Assembly (NCBI RefSeq): GCF_026222555.1
Contig: NZ_CP098511.1
Span: 4,321,501 to 4,385,500, forward strand
DNA length: 64,000 nucleotides
Source of the DNA: Aquimarina sp. ERC-38
GTDB lineage: Bacteria > Bacteroidota > Bacteroidia > Flavobacteriales > Flavobacteriaceae
Reading direction: 5' to 3'
A program made the position numbers and the translations under genes. Under the pieces are notes generated by a model. It was not told where the DNA came from. It ran no database searches and was given only the letters and a program-made list of their open reading frames with translations. Shown one piece after another: positions 27,113-35,512 of the stretch (the first letter of the stretch is position 1; each line of letters starts with the position of its first letter).

Positions 27113-27265
27113 CTAATAGCAAACACACATACCTCTCCAAATATAACCTCCGGTAGAACCACATCTTGAATAGCATACTCCAAAAGGTGAGGATGAACCA
27201 CCTCCATTAATAGTTTTCTGTTCTGCTTTAGATAATACTTTTCCTAAATTTTTTAGATTTTTCAT
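27113..27265 (-). CDS. Double-glycine-leader peptide precursor, four-cysteine core
   Basis: A 50-residue precursor starting at ATG 27265. A longer frame from 27306-27304 adds 13 residues that look unlike a leader. The leader MKNLKNLGKVLSKAEQKTIN ends in Gly-Gly-Gly (21-23), the cut site type used by C39 peptidase transporters; a lysine-rich amphipathic MKNLKxLGKxLSKxEQKxI leader is typical of Bacteroidota bacteriocin-like precursors. The core of about 27 residues is Ser/Gly rich with Cys31, 35, 47 and 49. The preceding same-strand gene encodes VKOR and DsbA-like domains, so disulfides are likely. Target and activity unknown. No transporter gene adjacent. Confidence 0.8.
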   Translation of the reverse strand: MKNLKNLGKVLSKAEQKTINGGGSSSPFGVCYSRCGSTGGYIWRGMCVCY

Positions 27266-27377
27266 AATATAAATTAGTATAATAGATAAGTACTTAGTGA
27301 ACATTTAAAGACACTCACATCTATGTCTATTTTTTACATATAAGGGGCTATATTCATTTTATAGTTTCATAAGTTTT

Positions 27378-28976
27378 TTATGAATATGAAAATTCAAAAT
27401 TAGCAACTAATAAATCAATCAAATCTTCTACAAAATACAGCAAATCTTTTCTTTCATACATTTCAGGAAACGACCTCCCGTTGAGTAGAATTTTAGGTGT
27501 AAAGTTTATACCATTATTCTCACACCATTCCCTTTCCTTTTCTAATATCTCAATTACATTTTTAAAATTTAAAGGTTCATTCCATTTAGAAAACCATTCC
27601 TTGACTTGGACTCCTTCGTATATGGAGTGTATTGCTTCTTTAAAAAGTTTCTCACCTTCGACATGGTAAATTTCTATTAGTCTACTCGTAACTTTTACCA
27701 AGTCACTCTGCTCATTTTTTGTACTAATATTGAATAAAACAGTAATTTGAACATTTTTGTCATATGTTTCTAAAATATTTTCCACCAAATAATGAGCTGA
27801 TTTACAATGTACACAAAACGGGTTAGTAATTAATGTAATATTGAGAGGAGCATTTCTATTACCAAAAACTATTTTAGATGAATTAATACTACTCATATCT
27901 AAGCTTTTAGAGTTTTGCAAAATAGCATTAAACAACTTAAAGTTCTTTTTAAATTTTACTGATTCAATTTTCAGTTTATTAAACTTCTGATTTTTTTTCA
28001 TACTTGAAAAAACAAGAAGCCAAATACTAATCATACTAGTTAAACTAAAAGCGAATATTAGAATAGATACTATACTGACTGTATATTCAGAAATCTCAAA
28101 ATTAGGTAATAGTATTAATTGAGCTAATAATACCGTAACAATACTTAAACAAAGTACACACCATTTGTGTAAAATGAATGCTTGATAATATAAAGAATAA
28201 ATTATCGCAGGTATTGAAGCTATGCTAAGGTAGATAAGTAAAATTGGGCTTATTCCTGTAAGACTAAATAAAAACCATATAATGCATATTGTAGAAAAGT
28301 AAATTAAGCTAATTTCACTTATCTTAATATCCTTATAAATATATGATCCTTTAGAATTTAAAACAGATCCACAGCTTACTTTTTTACTATCTTCAGAACA
28401 AACACCACTAATAAATTTAGCATCACCATTAATTTCATATTGAACAATTAGTAAACTAGTTATAACGCCAACTAATGAAAGAAGGAAATGAAAACTTTCA
28501 TAAAAGTTATTTTTAGTAATTAATACTAAAATAGCAAGTGATAGCATCGAAAGATAAAAGAAAGGCTTGGTGTAGTTCTTCTTGTTCTTTAATAAAACAT
28601 TTTCAACTGCCTCAACGATAACTACAACTCCAGTAAATTGAAGTAGAAAATCATCAAAAGAAATAGTTTTTGATATTTTTTGACTAAATATTAATGTATA
28701 ATCTGAATTTTTATTAATAACAAGAGCAAACCTAGTACCTTCCGAAGTCTTTACTTGTGCTATAAAATTTGAAGGGAGTTGAGATAATGTTGTTTTATCT
28801 AAAGGTAACTCAATTGCTAAATTTTGAATCTTAAAGTGGGTTAATACACCAGTTATTGCATGCAGACTTGGGTATGAAGGATGACTTTCAACTTGAAAAA
28901 TTAATTCTTCAGAATCAATTTTCACTTTATTTTCTTGAAGCAACCTCTCTATAACGTATGCAATTGAGTTTTTCAA
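27378..28976 (-). CDS. C39-like / VKOR / thioredoxin fusion membrane protein
   Basis: A 532-residue protein in three parts. (1) Residues 1-125 resemble the C39 peptidase fold (SHPSYPSLHAITGVL, FIAQVKTSEGTRFALVI) but have neither the catalytic Cys nor His. (2) Residues 135-325 form a VKOR-like membrane domain with several helices, cysteine pair Cys193/Cys202 (CSEDSKKVSCGSVLNSKG) and Cys273/Cys276 (KWCVLC). (3) Residues 365-525 are DsbA/thioredoxin-like with Cys388-x-x-Cys391 (NPFCVHC) and cis-Pro494 (FTPKILLNG). It should oxidise cysteines outside the membrane. The start is a TTG; an in-frame stop lies shortly upstream. The peptide precursor follows 112 bases downstream on the same strand. Confidence 0.85.
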   Translation of the reverse strand: MKNSIAYVIERLLQENKVKIDSEELIFQVESHPSYPSLHAITGVLTHFKIQNLAIELPLDKTTLSQLPSNFIAQVKTSEGTRFALVINKNSDYTLIFSQKISKTISFDDFLLQFTGVVVIVEAVENVLLKNKKNYTKPFFYLSMLSLAILVLITKNNFYESFHFLLSLVGVITSLLIVQYEINGDAKFISGVCSEDSKKVSCGSVLNSKGSYIYKDIKISEISLIYFSTICIIWFLFSLTGISPILLIYLSIASIPAIIYSLYYQAFILHKWCVLCLSIVTVLLAQLILLPNFEISEYTVSIVSILIFAFSLTSMISIWLLVFSSMKKNQKFNKLKIESVKFKKNFKLFNAILQNSKSLDMSSINSSKIVFGNRNAPLNITLITNPFCVHCKSAHYLVENILETYDKNVQITVLFNISTKNEQSDLVKVTSRLIEIYHVEGEKLFKEAIHSIYEGVQVKEWFSKWNEPLNFKNVIEILEKEREWCENNGINFTPKILLNGRSFPEMYERKDLLYFVEDLIDLLVANFEFSYS

Positions 28977-29151
28977 GTTGTATTTAATTAATATTACTTA
29001 AACTATTTAATTCCCTTAATTTATAAATTAAAAATATTTTTTTTTATGGGAAAAACCTATTTAAAAAATATAATAAAAACATAAAATTATAGAAATAGTC
29101 TTAACTATTGAATTACCCTCTTCTGAAAATTCTTTAAATATCCGCAAAGCC

Positions 29152-30047
29152 TCATAATCCTGTAATGTTAGCAATGACTAATCTTTCGAAGAGTTCATCT
29201 TTGAAGTACCTTCAATTAAGTTTGTAGACAAATTCATTAAGGTAGAGCTGTAGGTACTTGCCTTTAATTTTATGGTAGTTAACCAGTAGGTTCCTTTTAG
29301 CATTGCTAATAAAGATGTGTACCCCTTTAGTGTTTCTTTGGTAGATTTTTCTGTAATGTGTAGCTCTACATAGTCTGCAATATCAATGTACGAAGTACTC
29401 TCATCGGTAAATTCAATACTTTTTTCATCCAGTGAGCCTTTTATGGTATCTTTTACTTCTTGGGATTTGTGGGTGTTAAGTACCTTTGCTTTAAAATAGC
29501 GATCTTGCTTGGATACTTTCCCTATGTTCGGATCTTCTAAAGGGGTGCTCTCAGACATTACCGCTACGTTTTGTTTGCCCGCTGTACCACGGCCACGTTT
29601 TGCCTTAGATTGCTCTAACTCTGAGGGTTCAACAGTAAAATAACCTTCGTTCATCTCTATCATTCCTTCTAGACTATATCTAGCATCACGGTTGCCCATT
29701 GCTATTCGTAGTTTATGAGTCATTGCCCAAACAGGTTCATAACGTTTTAACCCTAATTGGCGTTACATTTCTTTGGATGAAAAACTTTTCTTTGTCGTAC
29801 TCATTAAAAACATAGCCCGGTACCATATTAAAAAAGAAAGGTTAGAGTTTTGCATGATCGTACCACTTCGAAGTGAGGTACGGCTACGGCAAGACTTACA
29901 TTCGTAGCTCCACCTGCTTTTGATCCAGTAGTGCTTATCACCACCACACCTATGGCAAATTACCCCAATCTTATCACATTGTTCTTTAAAATGTTCCCTA
30001 CAGGTGTCTTCATCCCCAAAGTGGGCAGTAAAAGTAAATATGTTCAT
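29152..30047 (-). pseudogene. IS1595-family (ISXO2-like) transposase, broken
   Basis: Read from 30047: zinc ribbon with CHRCGGDKHYWI and YECKSCRSRTSLRSGT, then WYRAMFLMSTTKKSFSSKEM, a TAA in place of a Gln codon, and in the same frame RQLGLKRYEPVWAM, NEGYFTVEPSE and GRGTAGKQNVAV (DDE core). Near 29322 one base is lost from an expected Lys-Trp-Val-His codon run; the other frame continues VHIFISNAKRNLLVNYHKIK and YLQLYLNEFVYKLN, a TGA, then RYFKDELFERLV. Three lesions make it inactive. Element ends could not be fixed. It borders the peptide island on the right. Confidence 0.88.
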
Positions 30048-30229
30048 GTCTGCTACTATCTTATAATCAATACAATACACAAAATTATAGGCAATTATGG
30101 ATATTCAAAAATTAAAATAACAATTTGGAACTAGACTTCTAAAACAGTAAACTAATATAAATTTTAAAAGAAGTTATGATCTCTTTTAATTATCTGCTAT
30201 TTTTACGGGATTGTCAAAACCAAAAACCT

Positions 30230-30916
30230 ATGTCGGTAACACCGGTACTTCATCTATCTAAAGCTTCTATTTATCAAAGAGATAATCTAATTTTATCAGA
30301 CGTAAATGTTACGGTTCATAAAGGTGATTTTGTATATCTGATTGGTAAGACCGGAACCGGGAAGAGTAGTTTTATGAAAACCCTGTACGGTGATATTCCG
30401 TTTACAGAAGGTGAAGGGACTATCGTGGATTTTGATTTATCTACGTTAAAAGAAAGTCAAATTCCTTATTTACGAAGAAAATTAGGGATTGTATTTCAGG
30501 ATTTTAAATTATTAAATGACCGGACGATAAAAGATAACTTGCTTTTTGTATTAAAAGCAACCGGTTGGACGGATCAAAAAGGTATGTCTAGTAAAATAGA
30601 TGAGGTTTTAGGTAAAGTAGGAATGAAAACCAAAGATTTTAAGTTCCCTTATCAATTATCCGGCGGCGAACAACAGCGAATTGCTATCGCCAGATCCTTA
30701 TTAAATGATCCGGAATTAATTTTGGCTGATGAACCTACCGGGAATCTTGACCCTCAAACTTCGGTGGAAGTGATGGAGGTATTACAAGAAATAAATAAAA
30801 ACGGAAACACTATTTTAATGGCTACGCATGACTATGCTTTGTTATTAAAATATCCCTCTAAGACCTTAAAATGCGAAGGCAATAAGGTGTTTGAAGTAGT
30901 ACAGCGTAAAGAATAA
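30230..30916 (+). CDS. ftsE: FtsE-type ABC ATPase
   Basis: A 228-residue ATPase from ATG 30230 ([16 protein letters not shown]); the open frame extends upstream to 30176 but those 18 residues are not conserved-looking. Walker [11 protein letters not shown], signature [16 protein letters not shown], Walker [15 protein letters not shown]-loop ATHDY. FtsE with FtsX links peptidoglycan hydrolases to cell division. No ftsX is adjacent, as I recall for many Flavobacteriales. A methyltransferase gene follows after 15 bases. Confidence 0.85.
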   Translation: MSVTPVLHLSKASIYQRDNLILSDVNVTVHKGDFVYLIGKTGTGKSSFMKTLYGDIPFTEGEGTIVDFDLSTLKESQIPYLRRKLGIVFQDFKLLNDRTIKDNLLFVLKATGWTDQKGMSSKIDEVLGKVGMKTKDFKFPYQLSGGEQQRIAIARSLLNDPELILADEPTGNLDPQTSVEVMEVLQEINKNGNTILMATHDYALLLKYPSKTLKCEGNKVFEVVQRKE

Positions 30917-30931
30917 TTAATCCCATTTACT

Positions 30932-31912
30932 TTGAGACTACTAACCCCAGATGATTTTATTGATGTTTACGTAAAACTAAAACAAAGGGGGTTTGGTTTT
31001 ATACGTTCTAAATTTACTACAGATTCTTTGGAACGAACAAAAAGTGCATTTAACGATACGGATATACAAACATCTAATTTTTGGTCCATCCCAAAAATAA
31101 AAGAACGATGGAATCTAAAGATTACCGGGAATTCCGGATTTCGTTACGAAGACTTTGTAATGCAAGAATTTTTTGAAGAAAAACATAACCTAAAAATGTT
31201 GTCTCTAGGAAGTGGTAGCTGTGATCATGAACTGTATTTTGCTCACTACAAAAACTTTGCAAAAATTACTTGTGTCGATATCAATGACCTCCTTTTTGAA
31301 CAAGCGAAACAAATTGCTTTAGATAGACAGCTAGAAAATATGGAATTTGTATTGAAAAGCATCTACAATATGGACTTTAAAGCTGAAACCTACGATATCA
31401 TATATTTCCATGCATCCTTACATCATTTTGAAAAATTGGAGGATTTATTAGGTAATCAATTAAAGAATGTATTAAAAAAAGAAGGTAAGCTGATCATCAA
31501 TGAATTTGTTGGTCCGGATCGTTTACAATTTCCAAAATATCAAATTCAGGCAATTAATAAAAGTCTGTCAAAGATACCTGCTAAGTACCGAATACGTTTT
31601 AAGACTTCGCTTATCAAAAAAAAAGTGACCGCACCAGGATGGTTACGGATGTATATCGCAGACCCATCAGAGTGTGTAGCTTCCAGCCAAATACTCCCAA
31701 TCATCTATAAACATTATAATAAAATTTACGAAGCTCCCTATGGTGGTAACCTGTTAATGTTAGTTTTTAAAGATATTGCGCATCATTTTATAAAAACGGA
31801 TAAAGAGAAGGAAGCGGTTTTACAGGAAATTTTTAAGGAAGAAGATCAATATTTGGAAGTGTACCCCAGTGATTTTATTTTTGGGGTTTACGAAAAGAAG
31901 AATTTACACTAA
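30932..31912 (+). CDS. Class I SAM-dependent methyltransferase
   Basis: A 326-residue protein with a central Rossmann methyltransferase domain: motif I MLSLGSGSCDHELYFA, an acidic loop CVDIND, and YDIIYFHASLHHFEKLEDLL then LKKEGKLIINEFVG. N- and C-terminal extensions are unassigned. The start is TTG at 30932 with no nearby in-frame ATG. Located 15 bases after ftsE and converging with the GT-C-type gene (four-base overlap of stops). Likely acts on a glycan or lipid intermediate of the following cluster, but this is inference. Confidence 0.8.
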   Translation: MRLLTPDDFIDVYVKLKQRGFGFIRSKFTTDSLERTKSAFNDTDIQTSNFWSIPKIKERWNLKITGNSGFRYEDFVMQEFFEEKHNLKMLSLGSGSCDHELYFAHYKNFAKITCVDINDLLFEQAKQIALDRQLENMEFVLKSIYNMDFKAETYDIIYFHASLHHFEKLEDLLGNQLKNVLKKEGKLIINEFVGPDRLQFPKYQIQAINKSLSKIPAKYRIRFKTSLIKKKVTAPGWLRMYIADPSECVASSQILPIIYKHYNKIYEAPYGGNLLMLVFKDIAHHFIKTDKEKEAVLQEIFKEEDQYLEVYPSDFIFGVYEKKNLH

Positions 31913-33213
31913 TCTAACACCCTACTTGTTTCTGAAGGAAAAGTAGCTTTAATGTATTGATCAATTAGTAATAGCAGTGCGATAAACAAAGTCCAGTGAT
32001 GATAGAAGATATATCGGTTTTCAGAATGGGAAACCAAACCAAGTAATAAAAGGCTACAAAATGTACAAAGTGTAGTAAAAACAAAAAATAAACCTATTTT
32101 ATTCCTAGGGTTTTTAAAAAGTAAAAACACCCCAGTTATCAAAAGAGAAAAGTATAGCAAGAACATTTTAGTATTTCCTAGTGCATACCTAATATTTTGA
32201 ATATAAAGCACTGTCCACTGCTTATAATTATCGATCAGTAATGGCCAAAACATACTCTTAAATAATTGTTCAGCTTCCAGTAAGCGGTCTTTCCTACTCT
32301 TATTGGGATCAGTGAACTGGTTTACCGCAATTTCATGTAACGTTTGATTACAAATTCGGGAAAACCTGGTTTGGTAGAGTCCATAGAGTATGTAGTAATC
32401 AGTTTCAGGTAAAGAAGAAGCTAATAGTTGTTTACGCTTTAATTCAGCCATTGCGGTGGTAAAAAACTGTACTTCTTTATCTGAGGTAAATAATTGTACA
32501 TCTTTTTCATCTGCTACAAAAAAAGCAGCCGCCGCCGGCATATGGGCACCAGGCATATTGGTAAAAGTACCAAAAGCAATATAATTAAATGTTCTTTCAA
32601 AAAACGTGGTAACCACAGGTAAACATATGATGGTAAGAAGTAAGAATAAGTACTTTTTATGTTTGGACTTATACCATAGAAATGATATAAGTATGATTAA
32701 GACCGGTACCATAGCTAAAAACTGGTTACGGGTAATGATAAGTAGAAATAACACCAACAACGCTTTTGTAAAATATTTATTTTTTTCCTGTATTAAAAAT
32801 TGAAGTGTATATACATTAAAAAGTAAAAATAGAGGATACGTTAGTGCCTCTGTTAAAATTTTATTTGCAGTGAGATAGGTAGATACCAAAGGAGTAATAA
32901 AAATAACTAATACAATAGTAGAAAATACTGAGTTCAGGTTAAAAAGTATGGTTAATCTTTGGGTAGCAAAAAGGCATACAGAAAGATTAAAGATTAATTG
33001 AGCTATTAATAGAGGAATCTCGAAATAATTACCAAAAACCGAAGTAAAAAAGGAAGCAAAAAGCATATATCCGGGGGATCGGCTAAAGATAATTGTGGTG
33101 AATGCTAAACTATCCGGGTCGTATAAAATACCGGTAAATAGGACTTTTACAATGACTATAAGTACAATTAAAGATTTAAAAATTACATCCCATTGACTAA
33201 ACAGTTTTTTCAT
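31909..33213 (-). CDS. GT39/GT-C-like membrane glycosyltransferase
   Basis: A 434-residue polytopic protein with about ten hydrophobic segments. Near the N-terminus are YDPDSLAF and RSPGYMLFASF, reminiscent of the acidic and Arg-Pro motifs in the first periplasmic loop of GT-C enzymes that use polyprenyl-phosphate sugars (PMT/ArnT-like). A large soluble loop lies at about 205-320. Its start overlaps the stop of the 2OG-oxygenase gene by four bases, so the two are translationally coupled. Donor and acceptor unknown. Confidence 0.65.
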   Translation of the reverse strand: MKKLFSQWDVIFKSLIVLIVIVKVLFTGILYDPDSLAFTTIIFSRSPGYMLFASFFTSVFGNYFEIPLLIAQLIFNLSVCLFATQRLTILFNLNSVFSTIVLVIFITPLVSTYLTANKILTEALTYPLFLLFNVYTLQFLIQEKNKYFTKALLVLFLLIITRNQFLAMVPVLIILISFLWYKSKHKKYLFLLLTIICLPVVTTFFERTFNYIAFGTFTNMPGAHMPAAAAFFVADEKDVQLFTSDKEVQFFTTAMAELKRKQLLASSLPETDYYILYGLYQTRFSRICNQTLHEIAVNQFTDPNKSRKDRLLEAEQLFKSMFWPLLIDNYKQWTVLYIQNIRYALGNTKMFLLYFSLLITGVFLLFKNPRNKIGLFFVFTTLCTFCSLLLLGLVSHSENRYIFYHHWTLFIALLLLIDQYIKATFPSETSRVLD

Positions 33214-34046
33214 TCCGGATTTTTCTTTGCGTCTGGTTTATGATAAACATGTGGGTTTTTTACAATGCCTTTGCTAAAGACCTTGCGAACCGCCATACGT
33301 AGTTGCGCATCTATCTTTAATAACTGATTCTGGAAGCTTTGCCCGGGTCTGGCTCTAAAAGTAGTTACATGAAAACTTTCTTTGTTGTCTAATGGATGAT
33401 TAGAAAAATAATAATTAGAAACACAACAACGCACTCTATCGGTAGTAACCTTACTTACGGAGTGCCAGGATTTTTTATGCGTAGCCATAATCACCAATCG
33501 GTTAAACCGTGCATCTATGGTTAAGGGTTTTCCTTTTACCCCATTAGGCCAGAGTTCGAGGTTTCCCCCATTTTTCGGATTCCAATCCGGGGTTATATAA
33601 AACAATAAATTTAAAACACGCCATTGTTTTCGGTCTTTATCATGTGAATTATCCAGATGAGGTTGTAGATAATTACCTTGTCCCATCATAGAAATACCCC
33701 CTGCATACAAATGACTATCCGGGTATACCTTTTCTAACTTACAAATGGAAGCAATAAGGTGAACCACCTTAGGTTCTTGGAATGCATAAATCACCTCCTC
33801 TAGTAGAGGATCGTATTGATCCATCTGGGCCGCCACGTGTTTAAACTCTTTTAAACTCTTTTTTTGCCTGGTTTGAGATATATTCGGAAACTTGTTGAAA
33901 ATCCGGAGTGTTATTTCTTCAGGTAGTAAGTCATCTATAAAAAAATATCCGATATCATTCGAGGAAGTGGCAAACTGTTCTTTTAGTTTGTCTTCCTTAT
34001 CTTTGATAGCTTTATAAATAAGTTGACTAATTTCAAAACGATTCAT
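33210..34046 (-). CDS. 2OG-Fe(II) oxygenase
   Basis: A 278-residue prolyl-4-hydroxylase-like dioxygenase. The iron triad is His130-x-Asp132 (LQPHLDNSHD) and His195 (SWHSVSKV), with Arg204 or Arg206 (TDRVRCCVS) for 2-oxoglutarate. The double-stranded beta-helix context (WRVLNLLFYITPDW, GGNLELW) is clear. No signal peptide. First gene of a two-gene unit with the GT-C-like gene. Substrate may be a sugar, lipid or protein; unknown. Confidence 0.85.
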   Translation of the reverse strand: MNRFEISQLIYKAIKDKEDKLKEQFATSSNDIGYFFIDDLLPEEITLRIFNKFPNISQTRQKKSLKEFKHVAAQMDQYDPLLEEVIYAFQEPKVVHLIASICKLEKVYPDSHLYAGGISMMGQGNYLQPHLDNSHDKDRKQWRVLNLLFYITPDWNPKNGGNLELWPNGVKGKPLTIDARFNRLVIMATHKKSWHSVSKVTTDRVRCCVSNYYFSNHPLDNKESFHVTTFRARPGQSFQNQLLKIDAQLRMAVRKVFSKGIVKNPHVYHKPDAKKNPE

Positions 34047-34103
34047 CCTGACGTTTTCTTAACAAGAAAATTAAAAATAACTATATTCTTTCAGTAATCC
34101 TGT

Positions 34104-35000
34104 ATGCTTTCTATTTTAATTCCTGTTTACAATTACAATTGTGTTGCTTTAGTAAAAGAATTACAGAAGCAGGCTGTAGAAACATCAATACCATTTGAAA
34201 TCATTGTAGGTGATGACGGATCCAATTTATTTACTAAAGAAAATAAAGAAATCAATAATTTAAAGTTTTGTACTTTTATAGAAAATCCTAATAATATAGG
34301 CCGAAGTGCCCTGAGAAATAAATTAGCCAAATTAGCGCAGTATTCTTATTTACTTTTTTTAGACGCAGATACTTTTCCTGTTTATAAAACATTTATTACC
34401 AACTATTTAAAATCTATTACCCCTAAAACGGAAGTAATTTCCGGCGGGCTTCAATATGACAAGGCTTATACCCCAAAAGATCACGAAATCCTACGGTATA
34501 CATTTGGAATGCACCGAGAAGAAATTCCTCTTGAAGTTAGGGAGAAGAAACCTTATGCTACTTTTTTAAGTTCCAATTTTTTAATAGCCAAAAAGCTTTT
34601 TAATACGGTTTCTTTTAATAGTACCATACCTAATTTAGCTTGTGAAGACATTGTTTTTGCTATGGATTTAAAGAAAAAAGCCATAGAATTAAAACATACG
34701 GATAATCCGGTATTTCATAACGGTTTAGAAACCAATGCTATTTTTCTACAAAAATCAATAGACTCTCTACGTAGCCGAAAATATATGGTTCAGAAAGGCC
34801 TGTTAGACCCTAATTTAACAAAAATTACTTCTTTGGCTAATCAACTGGAAAAATTTTGTATTTCGGGAATGATTAAAATAGTATACAGGTTATTTAAGTC
34901 AACCTTAAAACGAAACATACTTTCTAAAAACCCATCGTTGAAGTTTTTTGACTTTTACCGATTGGGTTATTATCTGTCGGATAACGAAGAAATTAATTAA
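34104..35000 (+). CDS. Family 2 glycosyltransferase
   Basis: A 298-residue GT-A fold enzyme. N-terminal SILIPVYNYNC, EIIVGDDGS (donor-binding Asp pair), NIGRSALRNKLAKLA, and the DxD-type motif FLDADTFP. A later CEDIVFAMDLKKKA fits the catalytic ED region. No transmembrane segment. Single plus-strand gene between minus-strand units, divergent from the 2OG-oxygenase with only 57 bases between starts. Sugar specificity unknown. Confidence 0.88.
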   Translation: MLSILIPVYNYNCVALVKELQKQAVETSIPFEIIVGDDGSNLFTKENKEINNLKFCTFIENPNNIGRSALRNKLAKLAQYSYLLFLDADTFPVYKTFITNYLKSITPKTEVISGGLQYDKAYTPKDHEILRYTFGMHREEIPLEVREKKPYATFLSSNFLIAKKLFNTVSFNSTIPNLACEDIVFAMDLKKKAIELKHTDNPVFHNGLETNAIFLQKSIDSLRSRKYMVQKGLLDPNLTKITSLANQLEKFCISGMIKIVYRLFKSTLKRNILSKNPSLKFFDFYRLGYYLSDNEEIN

Positions 35001-35071
35001 AACAACATCAACTTACAGCAGATGTAATATGGAAGTAAGAAATTCATAAATCTAGCAGATTCCAACCACTC

Positions 35072-35512
35072 CTACTTTTTATAAGATAGAAAATCCGTAA
35101 AGTCCCGTATATAATCTTCTTCGTCAAAGGTTGCGGATGCTAATACCAGACAAACGGAACCTGATGAAAAATCTTCTAATTTTCTCCATATGCCCGGTAC
35201 TAAAAGGAGTCCTTTGTCCGGTTTATTTAAAGAAATTTCTTTTTGCTCTTTTCCATCATGCAATAACACGGTAAAACTTCCACTTAAGGCTATAATAAAC
35301 TGTTTCAGTTCTTTATGTGCATGACCTCCACGAACCGCATCACTCGGTACATCATATAGGTAATACACCCGTTTACTTTCAAAAGGGAGTATTTCCTTCT
35401 CAATTACTGCAATGTTACCCCGTGGGTCTTTAATTTTAGGAATTGTAAGTATTTTACAATCATCAATACGGGTGGTTTGAATTAGGTCCTTGATGTGAGC
35501 AGGTTTTTCCAT
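35072..35512 (-). CDS. FdtA/QdtA-type sugar 3,4-ketoisomerase cupin
   Basis: A 146-residue single-domain cupin. Motifs: KDPRGNIAVIEKE, RVYYLYDVPSDAVRGGHAH (metal-free His pair of the family), FIIALSGSFTV, and WRKLEDFSSGSVCLVLAS. The family converts dTDP-4-keto-6-deoxyglucose to 3-keto isomers for amino-sugar synthesis. No rmlA/rmlB or aminotransferase is in the window, so the pathway would be completed elsewhere. Its start overlaps the upstream glycosyltransferase stop by 31 bases, implying coupling. Confidence 0.83.
   Translation of the reverse strand: MEKPAHIKDLIQTTRIDDCKILTIPKIKDPRGNIAVIEKEILPFESKRVYYLYDVPSDAVRGGHAHKELKQFIIALSGSFTVLLHDGKEQKEISLNKPDKGLLLVPGIWRKLEDFSSGSVCLVLASATFDEEDYIRDFTDFLSYKK

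Noticed and set aside
27019..27207. 62-codon minus-strand open frame overlapping the peptide gene
   Set aside because: Different frame from the double-glycine precursor, no signal or motif; the precursor frame has the leader and cysteines.
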